Positions 23,391-36,050 of a stretch of 64,000 nt of DNA are shown here, one piece after another. Numbering within the stretch: position 1 is the first letter of the stretch; each line of letters opens with the position of its first letter. The stretch is from Liolophura sinensis (lineage: Eukaryota; Mollusca; Polyplacophora; Chitonida; Chitonidae): the NCBI RefSeq assembly GCF_032854445.1, contig NC_088301.1, forward strand, positions 44,201,116 to 44,265,115. Reading direction: 5' to 3'. The notes below the pieces were generated by a model. That model made no database searches. It saw only the letters and a list, made by a program, of their open reading frames with translations, and was not told where the DNA came from. A program made the translations under genes and the position numbers.

Positions 23391-25382
23391 ACTGTGACAC
23401 AGCAGTCTGTTTGTACTTAATCTGGCATAGTACTTGTTTACTTTGTCTTGTGCAAGTTTAAATCCTAATCTGCAGCATGACAAGTTTTGTGATATGCTAA
23501 GCGATCCTCTACGGCAACATGCTTTACAATAATGATTTACAGTGTTTTCAAACATAACTGTGAAAGTGAGCCAAAGGCTGTTGACCATTTTGTCATGTTT
23601 TTGTGAAATTAATATACTTCTCAACATTGTACTTGTTAAGTATTATGCACATTAGAACTTAAGACTAAATAATCCTTTCAAACAATGTCGAAGTAACAAC
23701 TATGGTGATTTACCATTGGAGGGAAAATGTTGACAACCCTGATGATTGGTATGTTGTTAGAAAGATATTATTTGCTTAGAAACGTTATATTTTACTTTTA
23801 TTTTCCAATCTCTGGCCAAACCAATGTGTGTATAATATGTATGATCACATCTTCTGTCTCAATAGTTTGCTTGCCTGTTTAACGCATTTGAAAGGAAAGT
23901 AGCATTTGAACAAGAACATTAAATAAATTAGGAACAAAATTTGTAAAAACATACTTTTAAGTTTCTCAGTAAAATACCCCGGAAGTTGTGTCATTTAGAA
24001 CTTATTTGCCATCGCCGGAAAGATTAATGTATAAAATTTGCTGATAATTCAGTTTGATGCTGTTTTTAATAGTCATTGCATTCTAAAAGTTTTCTGCGCA
24101 TATTAAGTCCAAGCTACTATTGCATACAACTCATGAAAACCTTAATACATTTATTGTATATCCTGTGAAGCATATTTTTATTATGGCAAGCTAAATCTTA
24201 ATGTTAATTCAATGCATTTCAACATATCAACCAGAAATTTTGAATAACACTGTTATGTTCATGAAGTTTATGGTGTACAACATATCTATTCAGTTTGGTG
24301 CTAATGTGTACAGTAGAGATTTAATAGTGTAGATACGGTGATAGGTAAATTTTAAATGTAAAACCATATTTGTTACGAAATGTGTTGTGTATTAAATGCA
24401 ATTCCTGTCAAAGACAAACCTATTAATTCTCAACATTATTTATGGATGTGGGTTGATGAATTAAATGTGGAGAGTAAAGAGTATAGTAAAGCCCTTGTGG
24501 GATCAAAATCTTGAGGATTTGTAGAATCTTATTTTCTTATATAAATTGCAAACTGTGATTTTAATTAGAACCTTGAGTCTTCACTTTGTTTACAGTTTGT
24601 TTGTTTAGAGAACCTACATTCTCACCGTAAACTTTTTTTGCGGTGTCTTACTTGTCTGTGCTACAAGCATAGTAGAATTTGTATTCTACTGTATTTGAAA
24701 TACAGTCGGATTTACAAAGCTTCATGATTTTACTTCCAACCTTCTAACATATGGGTTTTCACATTTCATGCTTAATACCTATTTAAATCAGTGCAGTGTC
24801 GGTTGTTCTGGACATTGTCCCAAGATGTTAACGGTATTATGTACTTACATGTTGTCCAACCATCAAGAACTGGATATTTATGCAGTGAACACGAGCTGGT
24901 TTTGACCTGAATGTTCTTTGTAATAAAAAGCGTAAGACTACATGATTATCAAACATTCACCTGTGTGTAGCATGGTGGAACTTCTGAAAATGCCAGATTA
25001 GTTGTTGCCACACTAAATTAAATGCTGTTCCACAGCTCTCTCACACCTTGCCAGTTACCTGTATCCATGTACCTTTCAATTACTGATTAACACTGAAGAA
25101 GTAAAAGACAGTTCATATTGATTGAAGATTTCTACGTTTTTAATTTTCTAGGTTACCTGTACAAGTGAAGGGTAGGTACTAAGTAAGCCCTTCAAAGAGT
25201 GAAAAATGTCACACTGCTAAACAGCTTTAATCCACAAACATCACATCCAAGCAACTGTTTTCTCCTTGTGTAGCTTGATGATGGCAAATCACCTATGTAT
25301 CTTCAATGTCAGCAAGTCTATAACCACACAACAGACTGAAGATGAAACTGAATCCACTGAACAACTCTAGTGTGACATGTCA
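23391..25382. other. Convergent intergenic interval between EPG5 and NDUFA5
   Basis: About 2 kb of AT-rich sequence between the 3' ends of two convergent genes. No open frame matches a known protein and no repeat was recognised. Minus-strand ATTAAA-type signals (read as tttaat) at 25226-25231 and 25139-25144 could end NDUFA5 transcripts with a short 3'UTR. Confidence 0.5.
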
Positions 25383-28300
25383 TCACACCATGGGCCACTT
25401 CCACTGGTTCTTTGGGCTCTCTGATATAAGAGGCTCCCAAGGTTTCCATTTCAACATTTGACGAGACAAGGATAGCTCATTCTCCGCCTAGATACAGAAA
25501 CAAAATTTTGATCTGTACTAAAGTTGTAATCAAATGTTATTCAAATAATTTCAATCCAAAATTTAAGTCTGATGAAGTTGAGGGGGGGGGGGGCTATTCA
25601 CTAAATATAGAGAAAATTTCATCCAATCTATTGCCATTTTGTGATCAAACAATACTAAAATAATTCGTACATAAGTATAGAGAAATCTAAACAATTCATC
25701 CAGCCCATGAGATGTGTAGAACAAGTAAAAGCTGGTGCCCAAAGGATTGTAACCTTTTAAACATATGCTGTAAGCAGCCTACCTGAACTATCAGCTCTTC
25801 AGCCTGACCACAGTTGATTTTAGTCTCAATACTAGTGACATCCTTCGCCTAGAATAAAAAGGTTGTCAATAAACAAGTTATTAGTGCACAAAATTACATA
25901 AAACTTAATTTAACCATGTTAATTTTTCACCAGCTTGAATTTATTTGTAGATTACGCCACAGACAAGACTTTACCAAAAGCTATTTAAGTCATCTCTGAG
26001 CACTGAGAGGGCATCCCCACAAATTGTTTGTTAACAGAATTTATATTTTTACTAATATCTAAATATATTATTTTAATGATGCAAATTGTATTTATGTTGA
26101 AGATGTCTTGATAACCTGAACTCACAGATTTTACAATGGCAAGTCTGTCCTCCACAATCTGCTGAGTGTTTTTTCTGTATGCAGCCTCTGCTGGCATTTT
26201 TTGCAGTGTGTTTAAGATTTTCTCATACAAAATCTTTAAACTCTGAAATGAAAAAATGAATCTATGTATTACAGGCTGGGCACAAAAAGAAAAGCATGAC
26301 CATGTAATATAATATAACGTATAATATACCTTGAAGGGCAATGGCAGCCTTGAAAAAAAAAAGGTCAAGGTCAGTTAAACCAAAAATTCCTTCTACACCT
26401 CTAGCAGGATATGCAGTACAAATTTGATGAAAATTGCTAAAAGAGTTGAAGAAATATCAAGAATACAAACCTGTCACAAAAAAAAACATAACCCCAAAAT
26501 TCTCAATGACCTTGAAAAATGAATAGATGCTCTTACGGATTGATATCCCTAAGTTTGCCTGTGGAATATGTTTGGTAACCATGGATACAAACATTCATGA
26601 GACAGAGATTTTACAAAGAAATGGACACAAGGAAAGACAGATGCTTTCCTCTACAACAATACCCTTAGGCCAATAACCATATCAACTCTTAACTAACCAA
26701 AACTGTAAATTTTAACATACGACAATTGGTCTTGTTATCTGCAAAATTTTAATATTTGAATAGGCATAGGTATATCTGATTTCCATTTAAATATAGCTCA
26801 AGGGTTCTACAATGCAAACAGACAAAACAATATTTGGATAGTGCAATTCAAAACAAACAGGACAGTTCCTTCAAAGCCATTTTCCTTCACCTTAATCTAG
26901 AATCCTACAAGAAGACAGATGTATAGTAATGCCTGGAACCAGTGTTTGAAATGCTCACTTAGGTCAGTATGAGTTGTCAAAAATGACTTGGAAAACACAT
27001 ATGATTTACATGTACTCACATGCTGAGGATGCTTTGCCACCTGGAGCCCCGTAAGGCCAGTTGTAAGCTGAAAATACATGTTCTCCATCAAGTTTATTAC
27101 ATGTCAAAGGCTGAAGCAGACTAAGACTGATTCTGCACAAAGTATATTTATATCTATAAGACAGACAGATAGAGCTAGCATTATCAATTAATTTGCTTGA
27201 ATATGATTCAGCTTTTGGCATGCCCAAATACCAAAGATTTTGAAGAGAGAAAGGTGAATAATTCAATCGACTTTTGAACATAATTCATCAATGAAGACCA
27301 GAAATGTCTTCAGGATTCACAAGTAAGGTCATGGTCTTTTCAGCACGTGTGAAATAAGCTGAGTCCGCATTTCAGGAGTCTTGTGAATTCGCACAAATAT
27401 GGATGAGACAGTGTGGGGGCTCTCGCAAACTAATGCAGTTAAAAGGGGAGATCTTACAGTACTTGCTAAACTGAATACACATTCTGCATAGCCATATTTG
27501 TTGGCCCAACAACACTTTGCAGCTTCTGTAAAATCATGCTTTTTAGCCGCCTTAGTCTGCAAGAGCCCCGACCCTGTCTCTTCTCAACGCGCGAGAAATT
27601 GCAAGATTCCTGAAATGCCGACTCACCTTAATGGGACGTATCACAGCTATACTCATTCAATGCGTGCTATTACCATCTGGCTGGATAACATCACTGCAGG
27701 TCTCAATTTATCAGCAGAGGAAATCACATCTAACAAATTGGATTATGATTAGAAAAGTAAGTGTGGCGATTGGAGATGTTACGACGTGGATTTGACCAGC
27801 CAGAGGTAATGGGAGTGGTTCTTCCGGCTGCCACCTGTGTCTCACTATTGAGACAACATGCTGGTCTCTGACTGTAAGATGAGAAGCCATGAATATGGCA
27901 TATCCAAGTATTCCTCAACTGAGTCCATGTACTCACACTGAGTCAAGTGTACTCGGAATAACTGCATTCATCTAGATGGACTACTAAAAACTGTTGCAGA
28001 TGATGTTTTGCTGTGTGGAAACACGACATCTGAATGACAAAGTATTACTAGGGCAGTTTTAAAGACTCCTAAACTCTCCTTCCCAGATGATCACTGTGAA
28101 AAGCTGCTTCTTCAATGAATTGACGTCACTTTACCAATTCCCCTTTCTAGTTACTACAAGTTACTTGAAAAACACTTAGCCTCAGTGGAATTATCTCAAA
28201 AAATTGTAGTGTTCCTGCAATGCAGTGTACATGGATAAACGGTGTCAAACTGTCAATGTCCATGTTGTTGTTGTTACTAAATTTCCTCTACATAACATTA

Positions 28301-28456
28301 CGTCACTTGTGGTCAAGAACAGCCAACACAAATTATATCAGCAACAAAACATCAAGTCCCTGACTAGTGTTGGCCTAATTTTAACCACTTCACACGATTA
28401 AGTGGACAGTTAGGTTGCTTTACGGCCTATTTTACCTTCGTAGCGGCACCGGCCAT
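25383..28456 (-). CDS. NDUFA5: NDUFA5, NADH dehydrogenase [ubiquinone] 1 alpha subcomplex subunit 5 (complex I B13)
   Basis: Accessory subunit of the peripheral arm of mitochondrial complex I, on the matrix side, needed for assembly. Five minus-strand coding exons: 28436-28456, 27020-27067, 26126-26242, 25783-25848, 25383-25487. All junctions are GT-AG in phase 0; the total is 357 bases, 118 residues plus TGA (human about 116). The product opens MAGAATK, then [13 protein letters not shown] (human TTGLVGLAVCNTP), [48 protein letters not shown], and ends WKPWEPL...NQWKWPMV, the family's C-terminal signature. As in other animals there is no cleavable presequence. The start is the only ATG before the conserved core and has a good context (G at -3 and +4). 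Convergent with EPG5; divergent from synapsin. Confidence 0.97.
25581..25593. repeat. G12 homopolymer in NDUFA5 intron 4
   Basis: A run of 12 G after an A, between the last two coding exons. It is prone to length error in assemblies. Confidence 0.85.
27068..28435 (-). other. NDUFA5: NDUFA5 intron 1 (1.37 kb)
   Basis: The largest intron of the gene, between the 7-codon first exon and exon 2. It contains the foldback at 27340-27640. The rest is of moderate base composition with no recognised element. Confidence 0.7.
27340..27640. repeat. Imperfect foldback (inverted repeat arms of about 95 bp or more)
   Basis: The reverse complement of about 27345-27440 (containing agtttgcgagagccccc, cactgtctc, actcctgaaatgcggactca) matches 27535-27630 (agtctgcaagagccccg, cctgtctc, attcctgaaatgccgactca). 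The arms appear to continue weakly towards the centre. The structure resembles a foldback MITE, although neither terminal duplication nor other copies were found in the window. Confidence 0.6.
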
Positions 28457-28620
28457 TGCACACAAGTTTCTCTCCGCAATTCGGTAACGGAAAAATCGCC
28501 GAGTTGAAGGGGAACGATGGGATAGTTAAAAATGTAAGTTCAAAATGAAGTGGAATGAACATAATTTCATTTCGTTTGAAAGGCATAATCATAACAGTTC
28601 AACCTTTCCCCAAAATATGA
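28457..28620 (-). promoter_or_regulatory. NDUFA5 5'UTR and promoter region (putative)
   Basis: Sequence immediately upstream of the NDUFA5 start is richer in CpG (ccgcaattcggtaacgg, atcgccgag) than its surroundings and has no TATA box at a sensible spacing, as usual for housekeeping genes. The transcription start cannot be fixed from sequence. Confidence 0.4.
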
Positions 28621-29049
28621 TAGGTATGAGAAATAATAAAAAAAACACTATCTTTCTGACATATCTGAAAACTATAAATAGTCCGCTTTCGTATATAACG
28701 TGTACTACTTTTTGTGTGGACAATCGCGGGAAAGGGAGCATTTCATATTTTGTACCTTGGTAAGACTGGTACTGTGGCGTATTAAAATCACATCTACTTG
28801 TTAATTCAAAGTTGTAAAGAGACAGTTTAGGACTAGTTGAGTATTGTGGTAACTCTAACAAAAAATACAAGGCGATGCATGATTCAATATTTCGGTTTAA
28901 ATTAAGCCATCTTCAAGAAACATGATTTTTCGTTCTTGAAAATGGTTTAAATAACACAGAAATATTGATATATCGTTGGAGTTACCACATTACTCTACTT
29001 TATGAACCTTATCAGTGGAAATGGAAATAAATAAAGTTTAAGACTAGTA
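28621..29049. other. Intergenic, no recognised content
   Basis: AT-rich, without coding signal. A weak inverted pair (aatatttcggtttaaattaagccat / atggtttaaataacacagaaatatt, about 28888-28970) is visible. Confidence 0.4.
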
Positions 29050-29400
29050 AATACATTATTCACGAGTCCAATACCGGTAGGCTTAATAAAAATTTTCGCC
29101 GCACGTCATTTGGGGACGGCCTAAATTATGGCCTAGTTTGTACGTTCTGTCGATCGTTTGTCCGTCCATTCGATCATGGGGGTATACACAAGGAGGAACA
29201 ACTCGCGCTCTTCAAAGTGTTCTATGTACGATAAACAGCTGTCTCTTTGCTTTAACAGGGGATTAGCCTGCTTGCCTTGTGGCAGGTCTTTGCACGTGCG
29301 CTCTCGAGACTGTAGCAGCTTTCGGGTAAAAGATACTACAAGCCTGTCGTCAGTGCAAGAGGTACTTCACGTATCTTTGTCCAAACACTAGGAAAGGTTT
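29050..29400 (+). promoter_or_regulatory. CpG-containing patch, possible first exon or promoter
   Basis: A stretch with many CpG dinucleotides (cgccgcacgtcat, tgtcgatcgtttgtccgtccattcgatc, cacgtgcgctctcgagac) in a long AT-rich region. An open frame from ATG 29176 runs into a plausible donor (cgg|gtaaaag near 29313). It could be an untranslated or short first exon of a plus-strand transcript, for example the synapsin gene 28 kb downstream, or an unrelated lncRNA. No homology recognised. Confidence 0.25.
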
Positions 29401-29782
29401 TTCAAGTATATTTACAAACAGTTTTAGTATAAAGACTTTTTCATCGATTTTAGTAACTCTTCTTCCCATCTGGTAATGGACACAAATAAGTTTTCAGACT
29501 TTTTTTTTTTCCATAGTGCTTCAGTGCAGTGAATTGAAATGTGATGCATTGTTTCACCATGACATACAAATCAGATTCGAATTTTCGTCTGTTTCATCTT
29601 CATTTTGGACAAAGTTATGGGAGTTTTTGTCCCATTTTTGCTATATCCCTGATGATCATATAGAGTGCATATTTTGACCTTCAACCAATTCACCTGGAAA
29701 CGCTTTGTAAAATCTGGATAAAATATAGGCCTATCAGCCGATACAATTACCTCCATGGTTCGATAGTTCGGACATCCGTCTA

Positions 29783-29805
29783 CAATCAGTCAGTCAGTCA
29801 GTCAG
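29783..29805. repeat. (CAGT)n microsatellite
   Basis: About five consecutive cagt units. Confidence 0.85.
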
Positions 29806-30841
29806 AGTTTGTTTAGTCACTTATTTTACATACCAAGAATCCTTAAGCAAGCAAGAACATTTTGATCAAAGTTAGTGTGCCATAGCATGTATTTGAAGTC
29901 AAGTATGCCCATGTAATATTATCAACCAAATTGTAATGTTACACTGTTTTTGTAGTATCCCAGTCCAATTTTAGGAGAACTGATCCAAACATGTAAATTA
30001 AAATAAAATCTTCTTACCAACCACATATTTGATAACAATGCCTCACAGTCGTTAGAAGAATTTTGTAAGAAGGTTGCAAGTATAAAATATGTAGGGAAAA
30101 AAATTCAAAGAGTTGAATTAGTGTGATTTATTGTGGTGTTAGCAGCAATAAATAGTATAAGTAAGAATACTGAAACCATGTGAAGTTATTCAGTGTAGAA
30201 TATATTGTTTTGCACCTTTTAATTCCCCATCAGTCATCATTTTTATCATTACAACATGCAAAACAAAAAAGACAACACTAGACTAAATGTATGTATGCAT
30301 TGATAAAGTATCCCCCATAAAGTTTAAAAAGCACACCTTTTTATTTTTGCTTCATAACTGTGATATTGCATTTGAAAGTGCACGTAAGCAAAATTGCGCA
30401 CATTAAGAAAATTGAATTGAAACTGACTGCCATAGTGAATGTAAAAAAAATCTGAGTATAGCAATTAATAAAAAGCAATCAAATAAATCACATGACACAT
30501 TGGCTGTTAACTCGATCTCAAACTTGACATTTAGCCAAACTTGTCATGCATCATATCTGCCTGACTGAATGTCACATCAAAATATTTTCCTAGCAAATTG
30601 TTTAGAAACTACTGGAGTTTCTTCGTAAATAGTCTGGCACCTTTCTCTTAAAAAGAAAGAAAAGTGGGAAGCACAGGCCCCCTGGTTCCAACGCAAGTCA
30701 ACATCAAATTTTGTCATGTCTTAATTTCCTTTATTTGCAAGCAAATTTTTGGTGAGGTATATGTTAAACAAACTAAGATATGATTTTTTTTTTCAATACT
30801 TCAAGTTTGAGTAGCATGTTAATAGTGTACAGTTCAAACAT
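29806..30841. other. Intergenic, AT-rich
   Basis: No gene found. It contains the second copy of a short repeat at about 30297-30350 (partner at 21150-21200); otherwise nothing recognised. Confidence 0.45.
30297..30350. repeat. Short dispersed repeat (pair with 21150-21200)
   Basis: Same 'gataaagtatcccccataaagtttaaaa' core as in the EPG5 intron, followed in both by a T-rich stretch. Confidence 0.6.
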
Positions 30842-31013
30842 TTCCATCCGTAAGAGGGAAGGTCAGTCAGCAACCTGCTAATGGTTTGTGGGTTTCCACT
30901 GGGCCCTGTCCGGTTTCCTCCTACCATAATGCTGGCTGCCGTGGTATAAGTGAAATATTCTGGAGTACAGTGTAAAATACCAATCAAATAAATAAGTAAA
31001 TAAATAAACATTG
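30842..31013 (+). mobile_element. SINE copy, plus orientation, head truncated
   Basis: 'gtcagcaacctgctaatggtttgtgggtttccactgggccctgtccggtttcctcctaccataatgctggctgccgtggtataagtgaaatattctggagtacagtgtaaaataccaatcaaataaataag' matches the SINE body and its A-rich tail. Confidence 0.85.
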
Positions 31014-31141
31014 CCATTGATGAAGAAAAATGCAATGAAAAGATGTTTTACTCACTGAATTAGATGACATTTTGTATATAAAACAGGATATGCCATAATG
31101 TTTTTGTGTTTTCATTGTCCAGTACCCAACGTATGAATTAC

Positions 31142-31196
31142 TGTTATTCATTTATTTGATTGATGTTTTATGCAGTACTCAAGAATGTTTGAATTA
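31142..31196 (-). mobile_element. SINE tail fragment, minus orientation
   Basis: 'tcatttatttgattgatgttttatgcagtactcaagaatgttt' is the reversed SINE 3' end only. Confidence 0.75.
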
Positions 31197-31657
31197 CAGA
31201 CTAATTGTTACTAATATTGCCTCAATCAGTTGATCTTTGACAATTATTTTGAGGTTTGCTTGCAGGATTGGATGGTAATTTAAGTGTCAGCCACCAAAAG
31301 TAATATATTATGACCAACAATTGCACCTAAAATAAATAATGTACTATTGTGGGTGAATTTTTAGGGCAAATACAGTATGTAACATTATTGTTGTTGAATA
31401 TGCAACATTGTAGAATGGATAAAAACAGCCTGTTACTAAACACCCCAGAAACTCACCAATTGTGATCATATATGCCAACAGAGCTTGAATTTGTTTTTCA
31501 ACTCCAATATATTCTGTAAGGATTGTCATCTCTGCTTTTGCAAGATCTACAGTGTTTGTATTCCAAAATTAATGCCATGGATGTATGTAAAAGTTTTGTG
31601 TAAATTGTTCTACTTCATGAGTTTGTGCAGTGTCAAAGGTAGGTAAAGGACAAGATG

Positions 31658-31660
<3 letters not shown>
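31197..31660. other. Intergenic, nothing recognised
   Basis: AT-rich, no gene or repeat seen. Confidence 0.4.
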
Positions 31661-31722
<62 letters not shown>

Positions 31723-31735
31723 TATTGTGTAGGAT
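31661..31735. repeat. (AT)n microsatellite
   Basis: About 27 uninterrupted AT units, then a short interrupted continuation. Likely polymorphic. Confidence 0.95.
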
Positions 31736-33779
31736 ATCACCAAATTATAAATTTTGAAAAGATGTTTACATCACAATCATGATGATTCAAATCTTATTAG
31801 AAAAATAATTTTTCCTTTAGAATGTTGAAAAAATGATGGTGTCGTTTCCCAGAGATTTAAGAAACAATCTGTTTCAACAGGACCTGATGATGATAAGTGC
31901 TCTAGAGGAGCCTCATGCCTCTGTTAGATCCAGAAGGAATCACTTGTCCTTATTTGTTTATAAGTTCGTTGTTGCACAGCTGTTGATGATTAGTTATTGT
32001 AGATTTAGTGGCATTCTTACCACCTAATGGACACTTTTGAATCACATAGATCAATATCTTTAAATAATATATGGCCTCACTCTAGCTAATGGGCAGTGAA
32101 GCACAAGTCGAGCAGGTTAGCCAAGAGTTCTAGCTGAGGTATATAGCTATGCCTTAAATATGTTTGGATTTCTTCTTGCCACCATAAATATGTCACAGTT
32201 GCATGAGATAGTGGCTGAAAATGCAAGACCTGTTTTATGGAATTTGTCAGTGAAGTTTCTATTGGCTTTTGTTTATTGACTCCAGATAACTTGTGCTACT
32301 TTTCAGCCAACTGCAGTTTGCAATGAAAAGTGAAATGTGTGTTGGTTGTGATGCATGTGTGTTTAACAGGTAGAGGGTTACGAAGCTGTAAAACTGTGTT
32401 GTGACCTCTGCATTAACATGTCCGTGTACATACAAACTGAGTCTGAATTTGGTATTGAAGAAAAGGATGTATATTTGTCTGTGCATTGGTTTTAAAGAAT
32501 TTTAAAAGCTTTGATATGAAACAGAATTCGTTTCTTAAGAGCAAAAAAAGAAAAAGTTAGATGGAATGTTTGAAATCAGATTTATGAGTTTGAAGCATTA
32601 AGCTGTCCTTTACTTACTAAATTGTTTATGCTCTTTAGAAAATATTTATCATTAGACAAGTGATTTGATGTCCTCTACTAAAGAGACTTTCTTTAACTAA
32701 CTAAATTCAAGAGATTTGAATTTATGGATTGTTGTAAGTGAAGTAATTTAACCGGGGAACAATGTGCCTACATACATGTACATAAATGAAAGGGGAAAAA
32801 ATATGTGTGAATGGAAAATTACAGTGAAATTGTAGGTATTTTCCCCCAGGAAATCTTAAGGCATAAGTCCCAGTTTGACATTGTGCACTACTGTTTCCAT
32901 TTTTATCATTGCATGTAAAATGGTGAATGCCATAATTGTATGACACAGTGATGAAATTCCATAATGTTATGTGACATGTTGCAGGATGATCAATATTTTC
33001 TTTAAATATCATTATTCGGTAACTATTAAAAAGATTCTATCATGTTTTTTGTAAGTGAATTGGCACTTAAGTTGTCATATTATTTTTTTTTTATTATAAA
33101 TACCCATGAGTAAAATATTTTGCATGTTGTCAAAATGCATTTACATGTACATGTTCTTGAAAGGAAACTTACACAAATAATTGGTTATTTAGATAGTTAG
33201 ATTGGGACTCTTTCAATGGACAATTCTGCAAGTAACACCTACATGTATAGAGAGAATTGAATGTTAATCTTATAATTTACACTATTGGCTTAAGCAATGA
33301 CTCCTATGTAGGCCTACTAGTGTGGCAGTAATATTTTGCATAATTTATGTATCCTGACTAAACCACTTTTACTGACTGTAAATTTGTGTGTGTCAGGACA
33401 CAATGAATGAACTTAATTCTTAAATCAGCTTATGATGTACTGGGATTGTTTATAGTTTAGATAATGATTTCTTTGTTTGCGCATTGTTTCCAGGTTTAAA
33501 ATCAATAATAGTTACACAACTGTTTTCAGGTACTAACAGAAGTGGTTTCTACTAGGTACATGTAGGAAGATGAGTGTTTCATGAATGAACAGACTTTGTG
33601 ATGCCTCTGTTATGGCATTTGTCACCACAGATTACACTGTCACCCACTTGTAACAGTGGACTTGTCCATTCATCTCATCAGGAGGATACTCGTTATGGGA
33701 TGTGACAATTAAATATAGTGGATTATCCCAATATGTGGGAGAGCTAAGGGATGGCTGATTAATGGCAGCCTTCTGGTGT
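31736..33779. other. Intergenic, AT-rich with TACATGTA octamers
   Basis: No coding signal. TACATGTA and overlapping acatgtacat motifs begin to be frequent from about 32770 (for example near 32773, 33241, 33556). Confidence 0.45.
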
Positions 33780-34035
33780 AGAGTTGCCTTGGAGCCAGTG
33801 ATCTGCGAATAACCAATGAGCTTAGTGATGTCCGATCAATGAACACGACTGCAGATCTGCGCAGGACCAGTCGATTGATTTCCAGTTAGCCCGACCCTCA
33901 GCACTTGTGTTGGCATCCCGCATGCATGCTGTATTTCCACCAGGCCGGCCAGTGTCGACTTTACCAGGATTTCGGTTTGGCGCAACAGTGCATTTCCCAG
34001 AATCAGGAAAGGGACGTTCCGGTAGGATATATTCA
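33780..34035 (+). promoter_or_regulatory. Less AT-rich island, possible untranslated first exon
   Basis: Markedly richer in GC than both flanks (agatctgcgcaggacc, gcccgaccctcagcac, aggccggccagtgtcgac, gggacgttccg) and ending in a possible donor (ttccg|gtagga near 34021). Open frames cross it on both strands, but no protein was recognised. It could be a transcription start of the synapsin gene or a conserved noncoding element. Purely a composition-based inference. Confidence 0.25.
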
Positions 34036-35935
34036 TGTTCATTGTAGAGTCTGTCCACAATATCATCTTGAAAAAGCATTTTCTTATGTAGAGTACACCA
34101 AAACCATGTACATTGCATTACATGCTTAATGCTGTTGAACCTTTGGATAGTTTGTTCTGCCTATACTGATAATACTACTCTTCCCATATTTTCATAAATT
34201 CCTGTCTCCTTTTCAGCATAAATAAGGTGCATGACAGTGGTTTGAAGATGATGAGATTGTGTTTGCCTTGAAATTGCCCAATACTTGGTAGACTTGCATA
34301 GTCATTGAGATGCGATGTGTACATGTCGATGCTACAAATGCTTTCAGAGCTATGTACACAGCTATAACATTAAAGCTTCATCCAACACTGCTGGCTAACG
34401 CTCTCAGCTGCATTTAGTAGGGACTGGTAAATGTAAATCAACTCAGTATTGATCTGTCGCTGGAAATAAGCAATGGAAATTCAGCTTGGCGTAACTAGCT
34501 AAGCTTCGACCCCATCATGTGGGTTTTGTGTTTCTTCAGTTTCCACAGTTGGCTACCGTGTATAATTTACATGTGTCATACATGTGTCTATCGTGCACAG
34601 CATCACCATTATGTATGTTCATAGTGGTACATTGCAGACATGAGTATATATATATTTGCAAGCAGCAGGTTCATGCAGTTGTAACTAATAAGTGTTGGTA
34701 TGTGTAATGAATGCCAATTACCATCATCATCACACCAGTACAATACTTAGTTATCATCTAGAAGGAGCATTATAATGTGTTGCTACCCAGATGATGCAAT
34801 GCAGCATAAGCATACAGTGTATTCACAGATTAGTATGACGTCCTAGATAATGCTATGTTAGACATCTTAATAATGTTGACCTTGATGGATTAAGCAAAGG
34901 GAATGATTTCCAAAATACAATATAAACAATATGTATTGAAGTTTGATTAAACAGAAACACACTGTTCATTTATACTCTTCAGATTTATTGAAAGAAACAT
35001 TATCCAAATATTAAGGTTTTCAGAAATCTAATAAATTTCCATGTCAATGTTTGCAATGTAACATGTTTAATATAAATTCACCATGAGGTAAGATGAAATA
35101 TATTGAATTTGTATGTCAGTGTTTTGGTATTGTCCAAGGGAAAAAGAAATATTTATTGCAGTAAAATTTTTGAAAACCTGAATAATAGCACATTGCAGTC
35201 ATTGTCAAAAAATCGTATTTACTTGAGTGACAAAGATTTGAAAGATATTCGCTAAATACATTATATGGCCAGTAATTACATGCGCATGCAGAAGGAGAGA
35301 CAGAAATCTTGACAAGCTTACAAACCCCAAAAGTATCAAAGACGACCTTAAATTTATGCACAGGTACTTATTTTGAATACCATGCAATCATGCCTGATCT
35401 TGCCATTTTCCTTGATATACATGTATGTATATACTAGTATGTAGACCTGTATGCAATTAAGCCGTTGTACATGTATAGGGTGTATTTACACTATAAATTT
35501 GTATTGGCCTTTCCTGCAGATTGTTGCATGTTGACAATTCTTTATATTAACCTGTGCATGTATATGTGTAATAATGTGTGGAAATCAGTGGTTGACATGT
35601 GGGAGTTGGATAATTTGGTGCAATGACTTATATTCTAGTATTGACTCAACATGACGCTGACATCACTGCACCACAAAGATATCACTGCCAAGATTTGTCC
35701 ACAGATACCACGGCTTTGATTATCGTTTCTTGAGTAAAAGACTAACAGAAAAAGAAACCAGCTACATGTACCTGGCAGAGAGTAAATTTCAAGTAAAAAA
35801 AGACTTCTGGTGAAAGTTCACGACTATATGCTAAAATTTTACTGAAGTAGAGTGCTCCAGGTGGCTAGTGACCGTGTTGTAAAACCATCTGGATATAACA
35901 TGTTAAGGCATCAATGTACCAGGTGCCATACTGAC
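34036..35935. other. Intergenic, AT-rich
   Basis: Nothing recognised except TACATGTA octamers (near 35408, 35467, 35763). Confidence 0.4.
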
Positions 35936-36050
35936 ATTTATATATTTATTTTTTTCGCTGGTGTTTTATGCTGTACTCAGGAATATTTCACTTATACAAC
36001 AGTGACCAGCACTATTGTGGGCGGGGGGGGGGGGGGGGGGGGGGGGTCAG
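35936..36050 (-). mobile_element. SINE fragment ending in a G24 run, minus orientation
   Basis: 'tatttatttttttcgctggtgttttatgctgtactcaggaatatttcacttatacaacagtgaccagcactattgtgggc' is the reversed SINE 3' part. At the point where other copies read 'gtgggaggaaacc' it runs into 24 consecutive G (36023-36046). Confidence 0.85.
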
